64,000 nt of DNA from Aradus depressus (lineage: Eukaryota > Arthropoda > Insecta > Hemiptera > Aradidae). The translations under genes and the position numbers were made by a program. The DNA lies in NCBI GenBank assembly GCA_963662175.1, contig OY759225.1, forward strand, positions 6,955,107-7,019,106, written 5' to 3'. Shown in pieces: positions 23,600 to 34,882 of this stretch. Position 1 is the first letter of the stretch. The number at the start of each line of letters is the position of its first letter. The notes beneath the pieces were generated by a model. The model searched no databases. It saw only the letters and a program-made list of their open reading frames with translations, and was not told the DNA's origin.

Positions 23600-23770
23600 C
23601 GCTCTCGGAGTGCTCCTTCGTCTATTACGCACACCTGACATCGTACTAGCTCTGGATCATTGCTTAACACCCCATCCGATCGAACAGCGTGTTCAAGATG
23701 TTTTCACCTTTCAGATAAGGTTTCGAATTGGTGTTTTTGAGGTGAGTAGGCAAGCACGCCACCCTCGTCA
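23600..23770 (-). mobile_element. SINE-A degenerate fragment
   Basis: Recognisable by cacctgacatcgtactagct, aacaccccatccgatcg and gcaagcacgcc. Abuts the preceding copy in inverted orientation. Confidence 0.6.
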
Positions 23771-24870
23771 CTATTGTATAACTAATGTAACCTATTTGTT
23801 GGTTTTCCGAGTAGCTGATCTTGACCTTTACAAATTAGATTTCCCTCAAATTTATCCACTGAATCTGCTAAAAATAGGAAAACGAAGGATGCCCTTTCTC
23901 AAGGTTTAAGGTCATACTTGAGTGAAGACAAACAGCCTATTAATTCAACAGCCCACACTAGATAAAATAGAATTATCTTTATAGAATGTTTACTTCGCCC
24001 AAATCGAATTTCCTCGTTGTTTTTTTTTTTTTTATAATTTATCCTTCAGCCATCTAACATCAAGCGTATCCAGTCCTTCCAATTCAAAGTCCTAAGAACA
24101 ATTGTCGATGACCTTAAAATTGCGTACTTATGTTATTGATCTTATAACCTTTCTTCCCATGTCAATCCAGTTGCTTGACTCTTGTCCATCCCATTCCCAT
24201 CCAGATAATCCCCCCGAAGGCTGAGTCGGCGCTGGCCGAGAGACCTACTACTGTAGCAAAAATATTTAGGGAGTGCCGGTGATGACCAGCTTCTCCCCTC
24301 ATGAAATCCTCTTACCTTCAACTCTCCTTTCCTTCTTGGCCTGCCTCCACTGCTGGGCTTGGCGGTGCGAGAAGGCAGGGGGATCACTCGAGCCCCCGCG
24401 GCCTCCCCTGCCCCCATTAAGTTGGAGGGATGGTGATGACAGAGAGGGGTGTTTCGAGAGGTCTCCAGTTGAAAGGGTTTCTTGTTGATTTTATTTTATC
24501 TTTATTATTATTGTTTTATTTTACTATTTATTTTTATTTAAATTTAATATTTTCTCTTTGTTTTGTATATAATTTATAGAATTGTATTATAATATTATTA
24601 TATTATTTGCACATATACCATTATTATTTTATTATATATATATTTTTTAATCTATTATTTTGTACATAATTATATGCTTTCGATGTATTTTTTTTTTAAT
24701 GTATATTTTAATGTTTAATGTCATTCGTCAAATTAGTAGCAAGAATATTGGTTTCTATCGCTTGTAAGTATTCAAAATAAAGAATCTTAATAATAGAAAA
24801 AAAAAAATGTATCCTTTAGTATAACGAAAAACAACAAGAGATCGAAACTTACATTAAGTAATAAAAGATT
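23771..24870. other. Intergenic with a polyadenylated-retroelement-like 3' end
   Basis: A GC-richer block at 24190-24480 is followed by AT-rich sequence with AATAAA (gtattcaaaataaagaatct) and an A run at about 24800, like the 3' end of a LINE or processed transcript. The frames 24142-24417 and 24273-24488 overlap on opposite strands and show no domain. Confidence 0.4.
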
Positions 24871-25190
24871 TACAACCAATTATTGAAGCCAATATGGGCG
24901 TATGGAGCTTAACTTCGAGGCTCAACTAAATCTTCGAATTCTTATACAATCCAAACCCTACAATCCTGTATCCTTCGTAAAATCACAAACGCTCCATTAT
25001 ATCCTTCACAATGACCTTTGTAAGGGATGTAATTAAATCCCGCTACAGAAAATTCCATTCTACCCTTTCCTTCACCCTAATCCTTTAGTCGGCAGACTTG
25101 CCACAAGAACCCTTCCTAATGTTCATGTTCGGAGACTGTGGCGGCAATGGCCTCGAGACCTGCTAGTGGATTGAAGACTAATCATCTACA
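24871..25190 (+). pseudogene. Jockey-like LINE C-terminal fragment
   Basis: Mixed-frame translation gives LQSCILRKITNAPLYPSQ, then VIKSRYRKFHSTL and GNGLETC. This fits the Jockey C-terminal order: LQSKILR-x-I-x-NAPWYVSN, then VI-x-x-YR-x-FH-x-x-L, then a basic RR-W/N-DLL end. Frameshifts and stops separate the blocks, and no polymerase core remains. The SINE-B just downstream is independent. Confidence 0.65.
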
Positions 25191-25324
25191 AACGTTTTAT
25201 GTTTCTCTTTCATCTATTTTTTTTTTTTTTTGTTTTTTATATATATTTTAATTTCTCTTTCTCATCTGTAATAACAAGATAATGAAGTGTCATTATTAAA
25301 TTATTTCTCTTTCAACATCCAAGA

Positions 25325-25530
25325 CATTTATTTGGGGGCCATGGTGGGCTAGAGCGTAGGGCTTTGGTCGCATGGTCTCACCATGGTTTGCGGGTTCGAA
25401 TCCCGTCCGGGAGTGAGTTTTATTTCGTGGATAAAACTCCCTCCCGGGGCCATGGATGTCGTGAATAACTAGATATAACACATTGACATGGCTAATATGC
25501 ACCGTACATAAAGCCAAAAAAAAAACATTC
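25325..25530 (+). mobile_element. SINE-B with 7 bp head deletion
   Basis: Starts gggggccatggtgggctaga. The usual ccgtgcg is missing from the box A region, so this copy could not be efficiently transcribed from its own promoter. Box B ggttcgaatcccgtccggga is intact. Confidence 0.85.
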
Positions 25531-25984
25531 ATTTATTATGTATTACATTTGCTTATTATATATTGTATATATAGTTGTAAATACAAAATTAAAGTTAAAA
25601 AAAAAAAGATTAAGGCATAAACACAAGAAAGTAGAAAACGGATAAGTATTTTTATTATTTATTAATTCTTGCTAACCTCATCCAAATTTTTGTCTCCAAC
25701 AAATTTTTGGGGGGGCCTTCCTTTAAAGGAAAGCCTCGACGCCCCCAAAAACTGTATAAGAAAAAATACTTGAAGATGACACTTCTAAGTTGATTTCAGA
25801 TTGAGAGGTAATAAAATGAGTGGGTCTGTGATGTACAACTGGTCATGTTATAGGACCGTTAGTTCAGGAAGGGGGACCTTGGAGCGGGACTGTCAGACCT
25901 TGACTCGATACTAGAGCCAACATCGACCTTGGCCAATCTCACGTCGATCCTAGTGTCATTATCGACATCCTATCTCTATCTCGA
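25531..25984. other. No gene seen
   Basis: Unique sequence with an inverted pair (gggggccttcctttaaagga / gcctcgacgccccc) at about 25711-25745. No ORF of interest. Confidence 0.4.
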
Positions 25985-26115
25985 AAAAATATTGATAATA
26001 ATAATTATATTTATTTCCGTTATATCAAAACATGGTACATCAAAATAGATTATAAATTGTATACATCGATCTGTATTAAATCTTAGAATATGAAATAAAT
26101 AATAATAATAATAAT
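25985..26115 (-). mobile_element. LINE 3'-tail fragment with (TAA)n
   Basis: ccgttatatcaaaacatggt and the following 80 bases match 29655-29780, and both abut aat-repeat runs. Such simple-repeat ends are usual for LINE 3' tails. No coding part. Confidence 0.4.
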
Positions 26116-26640
26116 ATAATAATTGTTTTACTTCTTCCAGCTACACGAAGTATAGGGGAAGGTATGTAATCGGTCAAAAATTTGACGTTGAGTTTTAACC
26201 GTAATTTCATGTTTTCCGACCCCCCTGATCCCCCCCCCCCCCCCAAAAAAAAAAATGTCTGTCTGTCCTTATGTCGATAATTCGTGAATAAAAGTATCGA
26301 CACAAAATTGTATTTGTATCCAGAACACATGAGGACGACATCTATTAATTTTCAGCTAAATCGGCCAAAGGTAAGGGAGCATTAGGACAGTGGCTGGTGA
26401 GACGAATTTTTATATGTAAAATCAAAGCCTTATAAAGAAGACACTTATTCATTTTCAGCGGAATCTTCAGAAGGGGATCAGAAGTGGGGCTTAACTGAAA
26501 ATTTTCAATAACTGCCGATTTAATGAAAGTATCGACATGAAACTTTATATTTAAATTCAAAACCTCATAAGGATTTTGGAGAAATCGGCAGAAGGGAAGG
26601 AATGGGGCCAGAGAAGAGGTGTTCAAATACCCCAAATAAC
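26115..26640 (-). repeat. Family C repeat
   Basis: Reverse copy from the element end (cgaagtataggggaaggta) through cagctaaatcggccaaagg and gccgatttaatgaaagtatc. Contains a run of at least 14 Cs at about 26230. Frames on the reverse strand are artefacts. Confidence 0.75.
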
Positions 26641-27689
26641 TGCGGATGTTGTGACGGTATTGTGGTAAAATGGATTTGTTGTTAAATAAAAATAAATAAA
26701 TATAAATAATAATTAAAACAAAAAGAATAATTAATAAATTAAATAATATTAAATTACCACATTTCCTGTAGGAAAAATTTCAATTAACAAACTTTTCATT
26801 TGGATTTCCAAGGAGATGCCATATTGTTTTCTAAATTTTGTAAAAATATTAAATCTAATCCAAAGGTTTTTAAATCATCTTACTGAGCCAACAGAGAAAA
26901 TGAATAGCATAGAATTTTCGAGAATAAATAATTGGGTTTATTTACTTAAACTACATAATAAAATTAATCAAACTAAGTGATAAAAGAAAAATTAAATAAT
27001 CTACAAAAAGAAATGTTACAAGCTAATTTTTACATTTATGTTTTAGTCTCTTTTCTCTCTAAATACTGGCCAGTCTTCAAATTTAAGTTATTTTAGGGCA
27101 TATAAATCATATAATTAAATTAAATTACCTCCTTTGTGCATCTATTTCAATTAAAACTCCAATTAATCACAATTAATTCACTACAACTTAGTTCTCCACA
27201 CCTTAAGCCTAAACTCTCACTCCATCTCAACTCAGACCGTCTTACCTCAACCCAGACCTCGACTCCTCTACACTAATTAAAAACAGCTGATGGTCGTGTT
27301 TTGTTTTTTATTCATGGGTTGTTTTAAAACAAAATGCATTCATATTATTATTCACTAATTTAGTGTCTTCTTGGATTTCATTTTATACCAATAAATATAG
27401 TTAATTTAATAATATTAATAATTTGAATGTGTGTATTTTTTATACATCACAGTATAGACACAAAATTTAGTATGAGGATTCAGACGCCACTATGTAAGTC
27501 AAATATTGAGTTTTAGTCTAAATGGTCGATTGGCTGAACGAAAATATAATAGATTAATTCGTCCTTGAGAAGTACAAAGTCGATGATTCACTGACGATTT
27601 TTTTTCATATCTTTCATTGTTTCAAGATGGTCGACCAAGAAAGTAAAGTATGTTTCTTATAAAAATCCTCATCCATATTCCACAAATAC
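26641..27689. other. AT-rich intergenic; family C end near 27450-27600
   Basis: Only a reverse family C terminal part is recognisable (acaaagtcgatgattcactg). No gene. Confidence 0.45.
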
Positions 27690-27936
27690 AATAAACCCGG
27701 GCTTAAACTACGAGGTCATATCGCCTACTACCAAAGCGCTCTTTCGTCACTCTGGTGGACATGAGCCCGACTCTACTCTGGGAGTCCTAAATGTTGCCTA
27801 CCCTAAATTTGTATGCACCTAGGACAGAGGTCTTTAACGAGTTCCTGATATCGTACAGGCTCGGGACCATCGCATAACGTCTCATCCGAAGGACGGCATG
27901 CTTAATTTTATTTTACCTCCCAGATAAAATAAACTA
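27690..27936 (-). mobile_element. SINE-A without tRNA head
   Basis: Common form from cccgggcttaaactacgagg to ccagataaaataaactaagg, then abruptly joined to the tail of the next copy. The head is lost at the junction. Confidence 0.85.
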
Positions 27937-28215
27937 AGGTTAGGTTTTATGAGTCTGGTGGACATGAGCCCGACTCTTTTGTAGAAGTTCTAAATTTTGC
28001 CTACCCTAAATTTTTATTCACCTCGGGCAGGGGTCTTTAACGAGTATCTGACTTTGTACAGGCTCGGGACAATCGCTTAACGTCCAATCCGAAGGACGGC
28101 GTGCTTAAGTTTATTTTACTTCCCAGATAAAATAAACTAAGGGCCTCGGTCAAGTTTCGAACCCACGTTCTTGAGCTCAAAAGGCAAGCACGCATACCAC
28201 TGAGCTACCGGCGCC
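27937..28215 (-). mobile_element. SINE-A, internal-deletion subfamily
   Basis: Tail ttaggttttatga is joined directly to gtctggtggacatgag, with the diagnostic ctcttttgtagaagttct. Same deletion and diagnostic block as 12249-12531. It sits directly behind another SINE-A, giving a tandem pair. Confidence 0.87.
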
Positions 28216-28939
28216 CCTAAAATGTAATATTTAATGGATGGTTTTTTGAAGAATGTCTTGTATTAATGGAAGCAGAGTAGTAGGCCATTTTGAAGATCTC
28301 ATTTAACGGAACTATATCTATCTGAAATTTTTTTGATTACTCATACCATTTATTTATTGGTAAGATAATACATAAATTACCATTTGAAAAAATCTTAACC
28401 TTAATGGTAGATTGGATTTGAACGGGAGAGCGAAAACATAATTGATTAATTCGTGCTGGGAAAGTACATAAGTTCCCCCAATTTCGAATGAGTCGGTGAG
28501 TCGGTGAGTGAGGCGTAACTGAGCTCGATTGACGAAACTCGTCCCTACACACGAAACTCCATGTAGCACTTGAGATGGGTTCGTGTGGGCGGGTTGTGGG
28601 AGGGGTAAAAGGGTAGGGTCAAGTTCAGATGACGTCAAGGGCTACTTCTCGTCATGACCCAGTTACCTTCAATACCCACTCTACCCACTCCCATAACCAG
28701 TTATCCTCCAGTTATCCTCAATACCAGTTATCCTCCCTCCCACATTGTTGGCTAGATCTTCTGCAAGGTGATTTTGAACCCTAGGATCCTAAGTACTTTT
28801 CGAAGTAGAAGAAGGGCTGTGGTAAAACAGTAACTTCTCAGTAATATTTCCTAAAAATATTTCAACAAATTATAATTAAAGTTCTTTTAACAAGATTGTT
28901 ATTTTTCTTAGAATGAATTTATTTTTTAAATTTTAAAGT
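28216..28939. other. No gene seen
   Basis: Contains short direct repeats of ccagttatcctc at 28660-28740. Overlapping reverse frames at 28337-28638 lack support. Confidence 0.4.
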
Positions 28940-29215
28940 ACTCCCCCCCCCCTCCCACCCGACCTTTTGAGTTGACTTACATAGGGGCTTCTAAATCCTC
29001 ATACAAAATTGTCTGTGGAATTAATTCATTACGTCGGCAGTTATTATGGTTTTTGAATCCTCTGATCCTCTCCTCTTCTTTAGTCAATTTGGCTCAAAAT
29101 CAACAGATGTCATCAATAGAGGATTCTGAATTCACATTTAAAATTTCATGTCGATACATTCATTCCATCAGGATTTATCGTGTTCATAGACACACAGACA
29201 GACTTTTTTTTTTGA
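28940..29215 (+). repeat. Family C repeat
   Basis: Forward copy: gttgacttacataggggctt, tacgtcggcagttatta, ending in a T run near cacagacagactttttt. Confidence 0.7.
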
Positions 29216-29600
29216 TATTTGGAATTTTTTTTTGTCTTTTATTTATAAAGATACAACTGTTGCCAGGATGCAACAACCAGCATCCATGATGGTACGTATA
29301 GATATGTTGACTTGAATGGCATGTGAGAGGAATGCCACCCAGTGGTAGGTCCTCGGGACGAAAATTTATCTTAATTATTAGGACAAAACCAAAAAAAAAT
29401 TATATAAATTTGGAATCTTCTTGATGTTGGAAAAAACCTTCAGGAGCCAAAAAACCCTGGAAAAATAGTTTTAAGATTATGAAATATTAAGTTTTCGCGG
29501 TTCTCCTTACAGAACCAATCGACCATTTGGTCTATAAATTAATAATTGTCTTACATAGAGGATTCTATATCGGCAGTTATTATTAGGGTTTTTATCCAGG
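29216..29600. other. No gene seen
   Basis: Unique sequence with a short family C trace near 29515-29595. Confidence 0.4.
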
Positions 29601-29601
29601 A

Positions 29602-30440
29602 GCCATGGTGGCCGTGCGGGCTAGAGCGTAGGGCTTTAATAATAATAATAATAATAATAAATTTATTTTCGTTAAACCAATACATGGTAATAGGATACGT
29701 CAAAAGAATGTATACATTAAGATAGCTTATAAATTAGATTTATAACTACTTGAGTCTAACACATCTATGATTAGTAGTATTAAATAAAATTATTAAAAAA
29801 AGTAAAATGAAAGTAATAAAAACTGAACAAATAAATACTTCCAAATATATGAGTACATGAACAAAATTAATACAAGATACGTTTATAATAAGTAGACACA
29901 TTTTTTAATTTAATAAAAATTAAGATAACTATTTTTCAAAAAAAACTCTGTAAGTGTTTTTATCCCAACGATGTTTCGGGACGTTCTTACGCCCCATCAT
30001 CAGGTCACAATGTGCGAGATATAGAAAAGAAAGAAAACAATGTAACTACATATAACAATATATGAAAAATAATAATAATATATATATATATATATATATA
30101 TATGAATCAATTATAAATGAATGTATAAAAAAGTCTAAATAAATAAAAAATTATAAATGAATAAATAAAACAATAAGGTACATTGGACTGACCTTTAAGA
30201 TGTGGAGGAACTCTGCCCAAAAAATAAAAATGAAAACTTTGTATCAAATAATGTTTTTGGATATCAAACACGATTCTTTATTGTGATTATATTTTGGTCG
30301 ATGTTCTCACCTTGGTTTGCGGGTTCGAATCCCGTCTGGGAGTGAGTTTTATTTTGTAGATAGAACTCCCTCCCGGGGCCATGGATGTCGTAAATAATTA
30401 TGTAACACCATTATAACCATCGTACATAAGGAAAAAATAA
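29602..30440 (+). mobile_element. SINE-B interrupted by a ~660 bp insertion
   Basis: Left piece 29602-29636 (gccatggtggccgtgcgggc to gggcttt) and right piece from about 30294 (tttggtcgatgttctcacc through ggttcgaatcccgtctggga) are the two halves of one SINE-B. Removing 29637-30293 restores the normal order. Confidence 0.85.
29637..30293 (-). mobile_element. Composite insert: LINE-like tail plus Penelope-like hammerhead segment
   Basis: Begins with a taa-repeat and sequence shared with 25985-26115. It then holds, on the reverse strand, CTGATGA at 29997-30003, a 7 bp stem with tctt loop (29978-29995) and GAAA at 29974-29977: the core layout of a type I hammerhead ribozyme, as reported for Penelope-like retroelements. 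An (AT)n run lies at about 30079-30102. No ORF. Confidence 0.5.
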
Positions 30441-30725
30441 ATAAAAAAAATTCGAATCCAGCTTTAAGAGAAAATCCCATTGAAACAACATTCGGACCAA
30501 AACCAAAATAAGAACTAAATGGCTTTAAACGAACGAGAAGATTGCTCATAATGTAAAAATATATGGCAGTGTGCCTAGTAGGAGTAGGATAGGGAGTCTC
30601 GAAAATAGTAAGGTGAAGGCCAAGGTTAGCTGCGCCTTCAGAGGTAAATATAGACTATCGGGGCAGACAGTGTCAATAGGAGGCTCCCAGTGACGTCTGG
30701 GGGAGACCTTCCTTAAGGTACCTTA
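30441..30725. other. No gene seen
   Basis: Unique sequence with no supported feature. Confidence 0.35.
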
Positions 30726-30830
30726 GTTATTGTGACTCATGCCGGACTCTACAGTGCAAGTCCTAAATGTTACATACACAGGTTTAGGTACCTCTTGAAC
30801 GAATACCTGATATCGTACAGGCGCGGGTTG
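30726..30830 (-). mobile_element. SINE-A degenerate fragment
   Basis: gactcatgccggactctaca and gaatacctgatatcgtacag remain, with the middle lost. Confidence 0.6.
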
Positions 30831-31187
30831 CTCCATTTTTTTAAACCCATATTTTTGGATTTAGCATGACATTTTATATCTGCTACTTCTAAATTTCTAA
30901 GAAGTAATTTCAAAGGTGATTTCCGAGGCTAATTTGATTTCAAGGTTATTTTTGACCCAAAATTTGCCATGTATACGCTTCAAAAACTCAAGATCCCCTC
31001 TGGGAAGTTTTTAAATTTTAAGCAGGGACCTCCGCACCACATCCCAACTTCAAACCCCTGACCATGATATGATACTTAATAATGATCTGTGGAAAGGGAC
31101 AAGGATTTATACTATTTATATTTATAATAATCCAAACTGGGGAAGTACATACCGATAAAGATGAGCATATTTGTTAGATTATGACGG
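30831..31187. other. No gene seen
   Basis: Unique sequence without ORF or repeat structure. Confidence 0.35.
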
Positions 31188-31440
31188 ACGCCGGTAGAAC
31201 AGAGTTAGGGTTCTAGCTGACTGTTCTGAAAAAGTTCGAAACCATTGTACACATATTGTCTGGGAGATAAAAGAAATCTTTGCGGACGCCGTCCTTCGGA
31301 AGGGACGTTAAACTCGTTGAAGACCCATAACCTAGGTAACTCCCTAGAGTTGCGCTCATGCCAACGATAACGACTTTAAAAGCGCTCTGGTTACATGGCT
31401 GTATGACCTAGCAGTTAAATTCCAAGAATGAGTCACAAGA
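31188..31440 (+). mobile_element. SINE-A degenerate copy
   Basis: Head cgccggtagaacagag, core gccgtccttcggaagggacg, tail gaatgagtcacaag. Many substitutions and a shortened middle. Confidence 0.7.
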
Positions 31441-32004
31441 CAAGAAAAAACTTACAAGAAGAAATTTTAAAAAAAATGCAATACCTCCAGGAATTGATCT
31501 TGGAAGCTTCAAACACCTTCTTTATTGGATGTCTACACTAAAGTTTATCCTAAACGGATTGGATTCCAGAATAATAGAAATTTTTACCTTCGACATATTA
31601 TGCATATTATATGCAAAATGCATAATACACTTTTGAGATGAGTTTGTTTTTCCAAATACAATAAATTTGTCCCTGACTGCAATAAACAGCCATGTTGTTT
31701 ACTACAATTATTAAGTTTACTCAATTGTATTACCGAGAACATTCAAGGTTTTTGGTTACATAACAATGGGTTTTTTCCCTTTTTTTACATATTGAAGGGG
31801 GGAGGGATATTATGAATGAATACATAATGATTAAATCAACATAGGATAGTTGAGCGACTCAAGCAAATGCTCTCGCCGAAGGGCTGCACGGTCTGGCAAT
31901 GCTGCAGAGAGAGTCTTAGGGGAGCAGGTTTCACGCATTGAAAAATGAATCAACGGCATAGCTAATTTCTTATTAAGTATGAAAAAAAATATATATATAT
32001 ATAT
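31441..32004. other. No gene seen
   Basis: Unique sequence with an (AT)n run at about 31990-32010. The reverse frame 31831-32073 is unsupported. Confidence 0.4.
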
Positions 32005-32406
32005 ATATTTAGCCATAACAGGCTTTACTAACTTATACCAACCAAGTTTATATAGACTCTCCCTCAGCCTCATCTATCTCAAATTCATTTCATACTAGCA
32101 TTACTGTGTACAAGAGAGTAATGTGTTGGCCTCAGCGGATTTCTTTGTAACATTGAGAGTGACTTCATTTTACCCAGTAATGCTAGTATGAAATGAAACT
32201 AAGAGCGAGGAGGAGGTAGAGTGGGGGAGGAGGGAGAGAGGGGGAGGAGGGAGTGAGGGGAAGGAAGGAGTGAGGGGGAGGAGGGAGAGAGGGGGGAGAA
32301 GGGAGAGAGAGGGAGGAGGGAGAGAGGGGGAGGGAGAGGGGGGGAGAAGGGAGAGTGATCTGTAAAAGCGTGGTTGGTATAAAAAAGTTCTGTAATAGCC
32401 AAATCA
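32005..32406. mobile_element. MITE family E with an expanded purine tract
   Basis: Left arm agccataacaggctttacta is inverted at the right (agttctgtaatagcc). The right arm's usual gaggagagagtgatc has grown into about 150 bases of GGGAGGA-type purines (32210-32355). Pro/Ser-rich reverse frames there are translation of this tract, not genes. Confidence 0.75.
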
Positions 32407-32450
32407 TTTTTTTTTTTTTTTTTTAAATAATTTGTAATACAAAACTACGA

Positions 32451-32560
32451 TGGCGCCGGTAGCTCAATGGTAGACGTGCTTGCATACTAAGCTCAAAAAC
32501 GCGGGTTCAAAACCCTTAGGTTTCTTACCTGGAAGGTGAAAAACTTCCAACTTGCGGGCA
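32451..32560 (+). mobile_element. SINE-A head fragment
   Basis: tggcgccggtagctcaatgg, box B-like gcgggttcaaaacccttagg, then decay. The core is absent. Confidence 0.7.
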
Positions 32561-33106
32561 TACTGAAAAAATACCTATGTTCATCTTGCGTACAACTTTA
32601 ATTTTTATATCAACATAATTTAAAAAAAAAAAAAATTATTAGGTTTCGAAGAAAATTAAAACTTGCAACAAATAATTGGATCTGGGTAAGCACATTTTCA
32701 CTTCATTTTTGGATTTAGGGGCTCGGAAAAAATGAAGTTCTTAAAAAAAGTCAACATCGAATATTAGACTGATTACATAACTTCCCTTCTACCATACGTA
32801 CAAAGCTGAGACAGTATAATATTGGTTTGGTGTGGGCGTTGTCACGTGACTGAGTGACGCCTGTCGTGAATCTCGTCCTTCAGCAGTTTCTTACAATTAA
32901 AGTAAGCTCCTGGATAGACTTCACCTTGCGTAATGAGTTCTTGCAGCTTCCCAGTTAGGACAGGAAGATCCATCCTGAAGTACAGAGGTCAGTTCTTTCA
33001 GGACAGTCCTACACATGAGGAACATAATAAAAGACTAACATTAATCAACTAAGTTTTTGCTCTACCGCTGAAATCATTTTACCAATTTGGTTGAAAATCA
33101 ATAAGT
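32561..33106. other. Family C end and a repeat shared with 47570-47690
   Basis: gactgattacataacttccc (32758 on) is the family C 3' end. 32830-33030 shares agacttcaccttgcgtaatg and neighbours with 47600-47650, so it is another dispersed repeat. No gene. Confidence 0.5.
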
Positions 33107-33255
33107 TTTTTTTTTTTTTTTCCGAAGGTTGATGGTATCACCGCGGCCAGAGTGTGTGCCCTGCGTGCGTTGGTTCCTACAGCAGCCATGTATTCTTAAC
33201 AAAGTCCAGGATTCTGCTGCAGGTACCCTCCATTACCTGCTCTGCTTTCCAGTGT
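33107..33255 (-). mobile_element. LINE 3' end, short copy with poly(A)
   Basis: T run (poly-A on the reverse strand), then ccgaaggttgatggtatcac, cgcggccagagtg and cctacagcagccatgtattc. These match the 3' end of the longer copy at 33476, so it is a heavily 5'-truncated sibling. Confidence 0.7.
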
Positions 33256-33440
33256 AATCCCGAAACCGGTAGTTTTTGTATAACAATTTCTGTGAAATAG
33301 ACAATATTTCAAAAAAGAAGTTTGTTTTATTTATTTTATTTATTATAATTTTCTACAGTATGTTCGCGTTTTTTGACTCAGAGGCTATTTAAAGACCATA
33401 TTAAGCCAAATTTGTCTCTTAAATTAAATTTATGAAATGT
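33256..33440 (+). mobile_element. Penelope-like terminal fragment
   Basis: cccgaaaccggtagtttttg, tgtgaaatagacaatatttc and acagtatgttcgcgtttttt match the right arm of the foldback at 51590-52262 in the same order. Sits between two copies of one LINE family. Confidence 0.6.
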
Positions 33441-33475
33441 TAATTTTCTTTATACTTTGATCTATGAAAGAATGT

Positions 33476-34345
33476 TTTTTTTTTTTTCCGAGGGCTGATT
33501 GTGTCACCGCGGCCAGAGTAGGCCTATTGTGTGCCCTGTGTATGTTGGTCCCTACAGCAGCCGTGTATCTTTAATAAAGTCCAGGATTTTTCTGCATGTT
33601 CCTCTCATTACCTGCTTCGGTTCCGTTAAGGCAGACCCGAAGCAGTAAAATCTTCTGCTTTCTAGTGCCCCGCACCGGCTTAGAATATGAACCGGAGTCT
33701 CATTTTCCTCGCCACATTTCCTGCACAGAGGGCTTCTAGCGATGCCATATGTGTTTCTTCATATGACAGTGTCCTGTTATAGCTCTTAGATCCATTCTGC
33801 TCATATTCAGGAGATCTCGGCTCCTTTTCTCTAAGATTTCCGCAACAAAGAGTTTGAATGTCTTTGATTTGGGACTCCTCTCCGAAACTGGATGTGTTTC
33901 CTGGTCAGCCAACGTTTTATTACCGCCTTTGCGGTGCTCTTAGAGATCCGGCAGAAGGGTTCCGGTCCTATAGGACCTCTGTCAGCTCTTGACCTGGCTT
34001 TGATCAGCCCTCAAACCCCTGATGCCCTGGCACCCATCTCAACTCTACTCTACTTTGGTCGGTCAGGAACTCCAGTGATTGGAGGCATTCCAGGACGACT
34101 TTGGAATCTATGTTGACAGCTCGCAGCACTATCTATATCTATAATATCAAGATTCGCCCTCCCCTGATGTTCCGTCTTTTGATGAGCCAGGCACACCCGA
34201 GGATGGCATATACTTTAGCTTGGAACACAGTAGGATACACACCTAGCGATATACTAGTGTCTCCCTTGACTGTCCTCCCATGTACTCCTCTCTAGGTTTT
34301 TGAGCCACCTGTGAACCAGACCTGCTTACCCCGATCTTGGGTCTC
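33476..34345 (-). pseudogene. I/R1-like LINE fragment: RNase H domain to poly(A) tail
   Basis: The reverse strand starts with an RNase H-like segment (VWFTGGSKT, where working enzymes have an Asp in the second Gly's region, then YPTVFQAKVYAIL). Next comes VLECLQSLEFLTD, a post-RNase H stretch with DRGPIGPEPFCRISKSTAK, and a C-terminal block (LRAITGHCHMKKHI, then paired Cys). The 3' UTR and poly(A) (T run at 33476) follow. This domain order is that of RNase H-carrying insect LINEs. Frameshifts and stops throughout and no polymerase retained, so it is dead. The forward frames at 33892-34295 are shadows of it. Confidence 0.7.
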
Positions 34346-34882
34346 CAGGTCCAGACAGTAGTTATTTTTGTCAATATGGTCTTATTCAGAGATTTCTCAT
34401 AATAAACTTTTTTCTTTTTTTCAATTTTGGATTCAGATGGTTGGGAATCATGAAAATCCAGTGAAAACATAACAACGACTTTGATTACATAACTTCCCCT
34501 ATACCACATAATGAAAGTAAAAATGTGACGTGATGTGTTAAGCCCTTCGCATGTTAACCTTCAATTGGAGTTTGGTCATGTAATGTGTAGGCTGTTGTGA
34601 CAATATAATTATTTGTCCTTATATAATGCGTATCATGGTTGTGCCCTTGGAGAGGAAGACAGATGTGATCCTGCGCAGAGAGGGCGCCCTTGACCGCCCC
34701 CGGGGGTGGATACATCCCCTCCCCCCCTGCCCCTCCGCCACCCTAAGGTCACCGAATCAATACAGACAGCTTCCGCCATACCTAACCACCTCCCTCCCCC
34801 TGTCCCTGACCTTTACCTACCAAATCCCGCCCCCCAGTGTGTTTAGACAGCACTAGCTCCAGTACCCGGCGTTGCAAATCTA
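34346..34882. other. No gene; family C end and a C-rich block
   Basis: A family C 3' end is at about 34480-34515 (gattacataacttcccctat). A C-rich stretch at 34690-34850 carries a chance frame (34626-34856). At 34871 gtacccggcgttgc echoes the motif at 20905. Confidence 0.45.

Noticed and set aside
32183..32407. Pro/Ser-rich reverse-strand ORFs
   Set aside because: Translation of a purine tract inside a MITE arm; both reverse frames are open because of composition.
33892..34295. Forward ORFs of 74 and 64 codons
   Set aside because: Shadows of the reverse-strand LINE RNase H relic.
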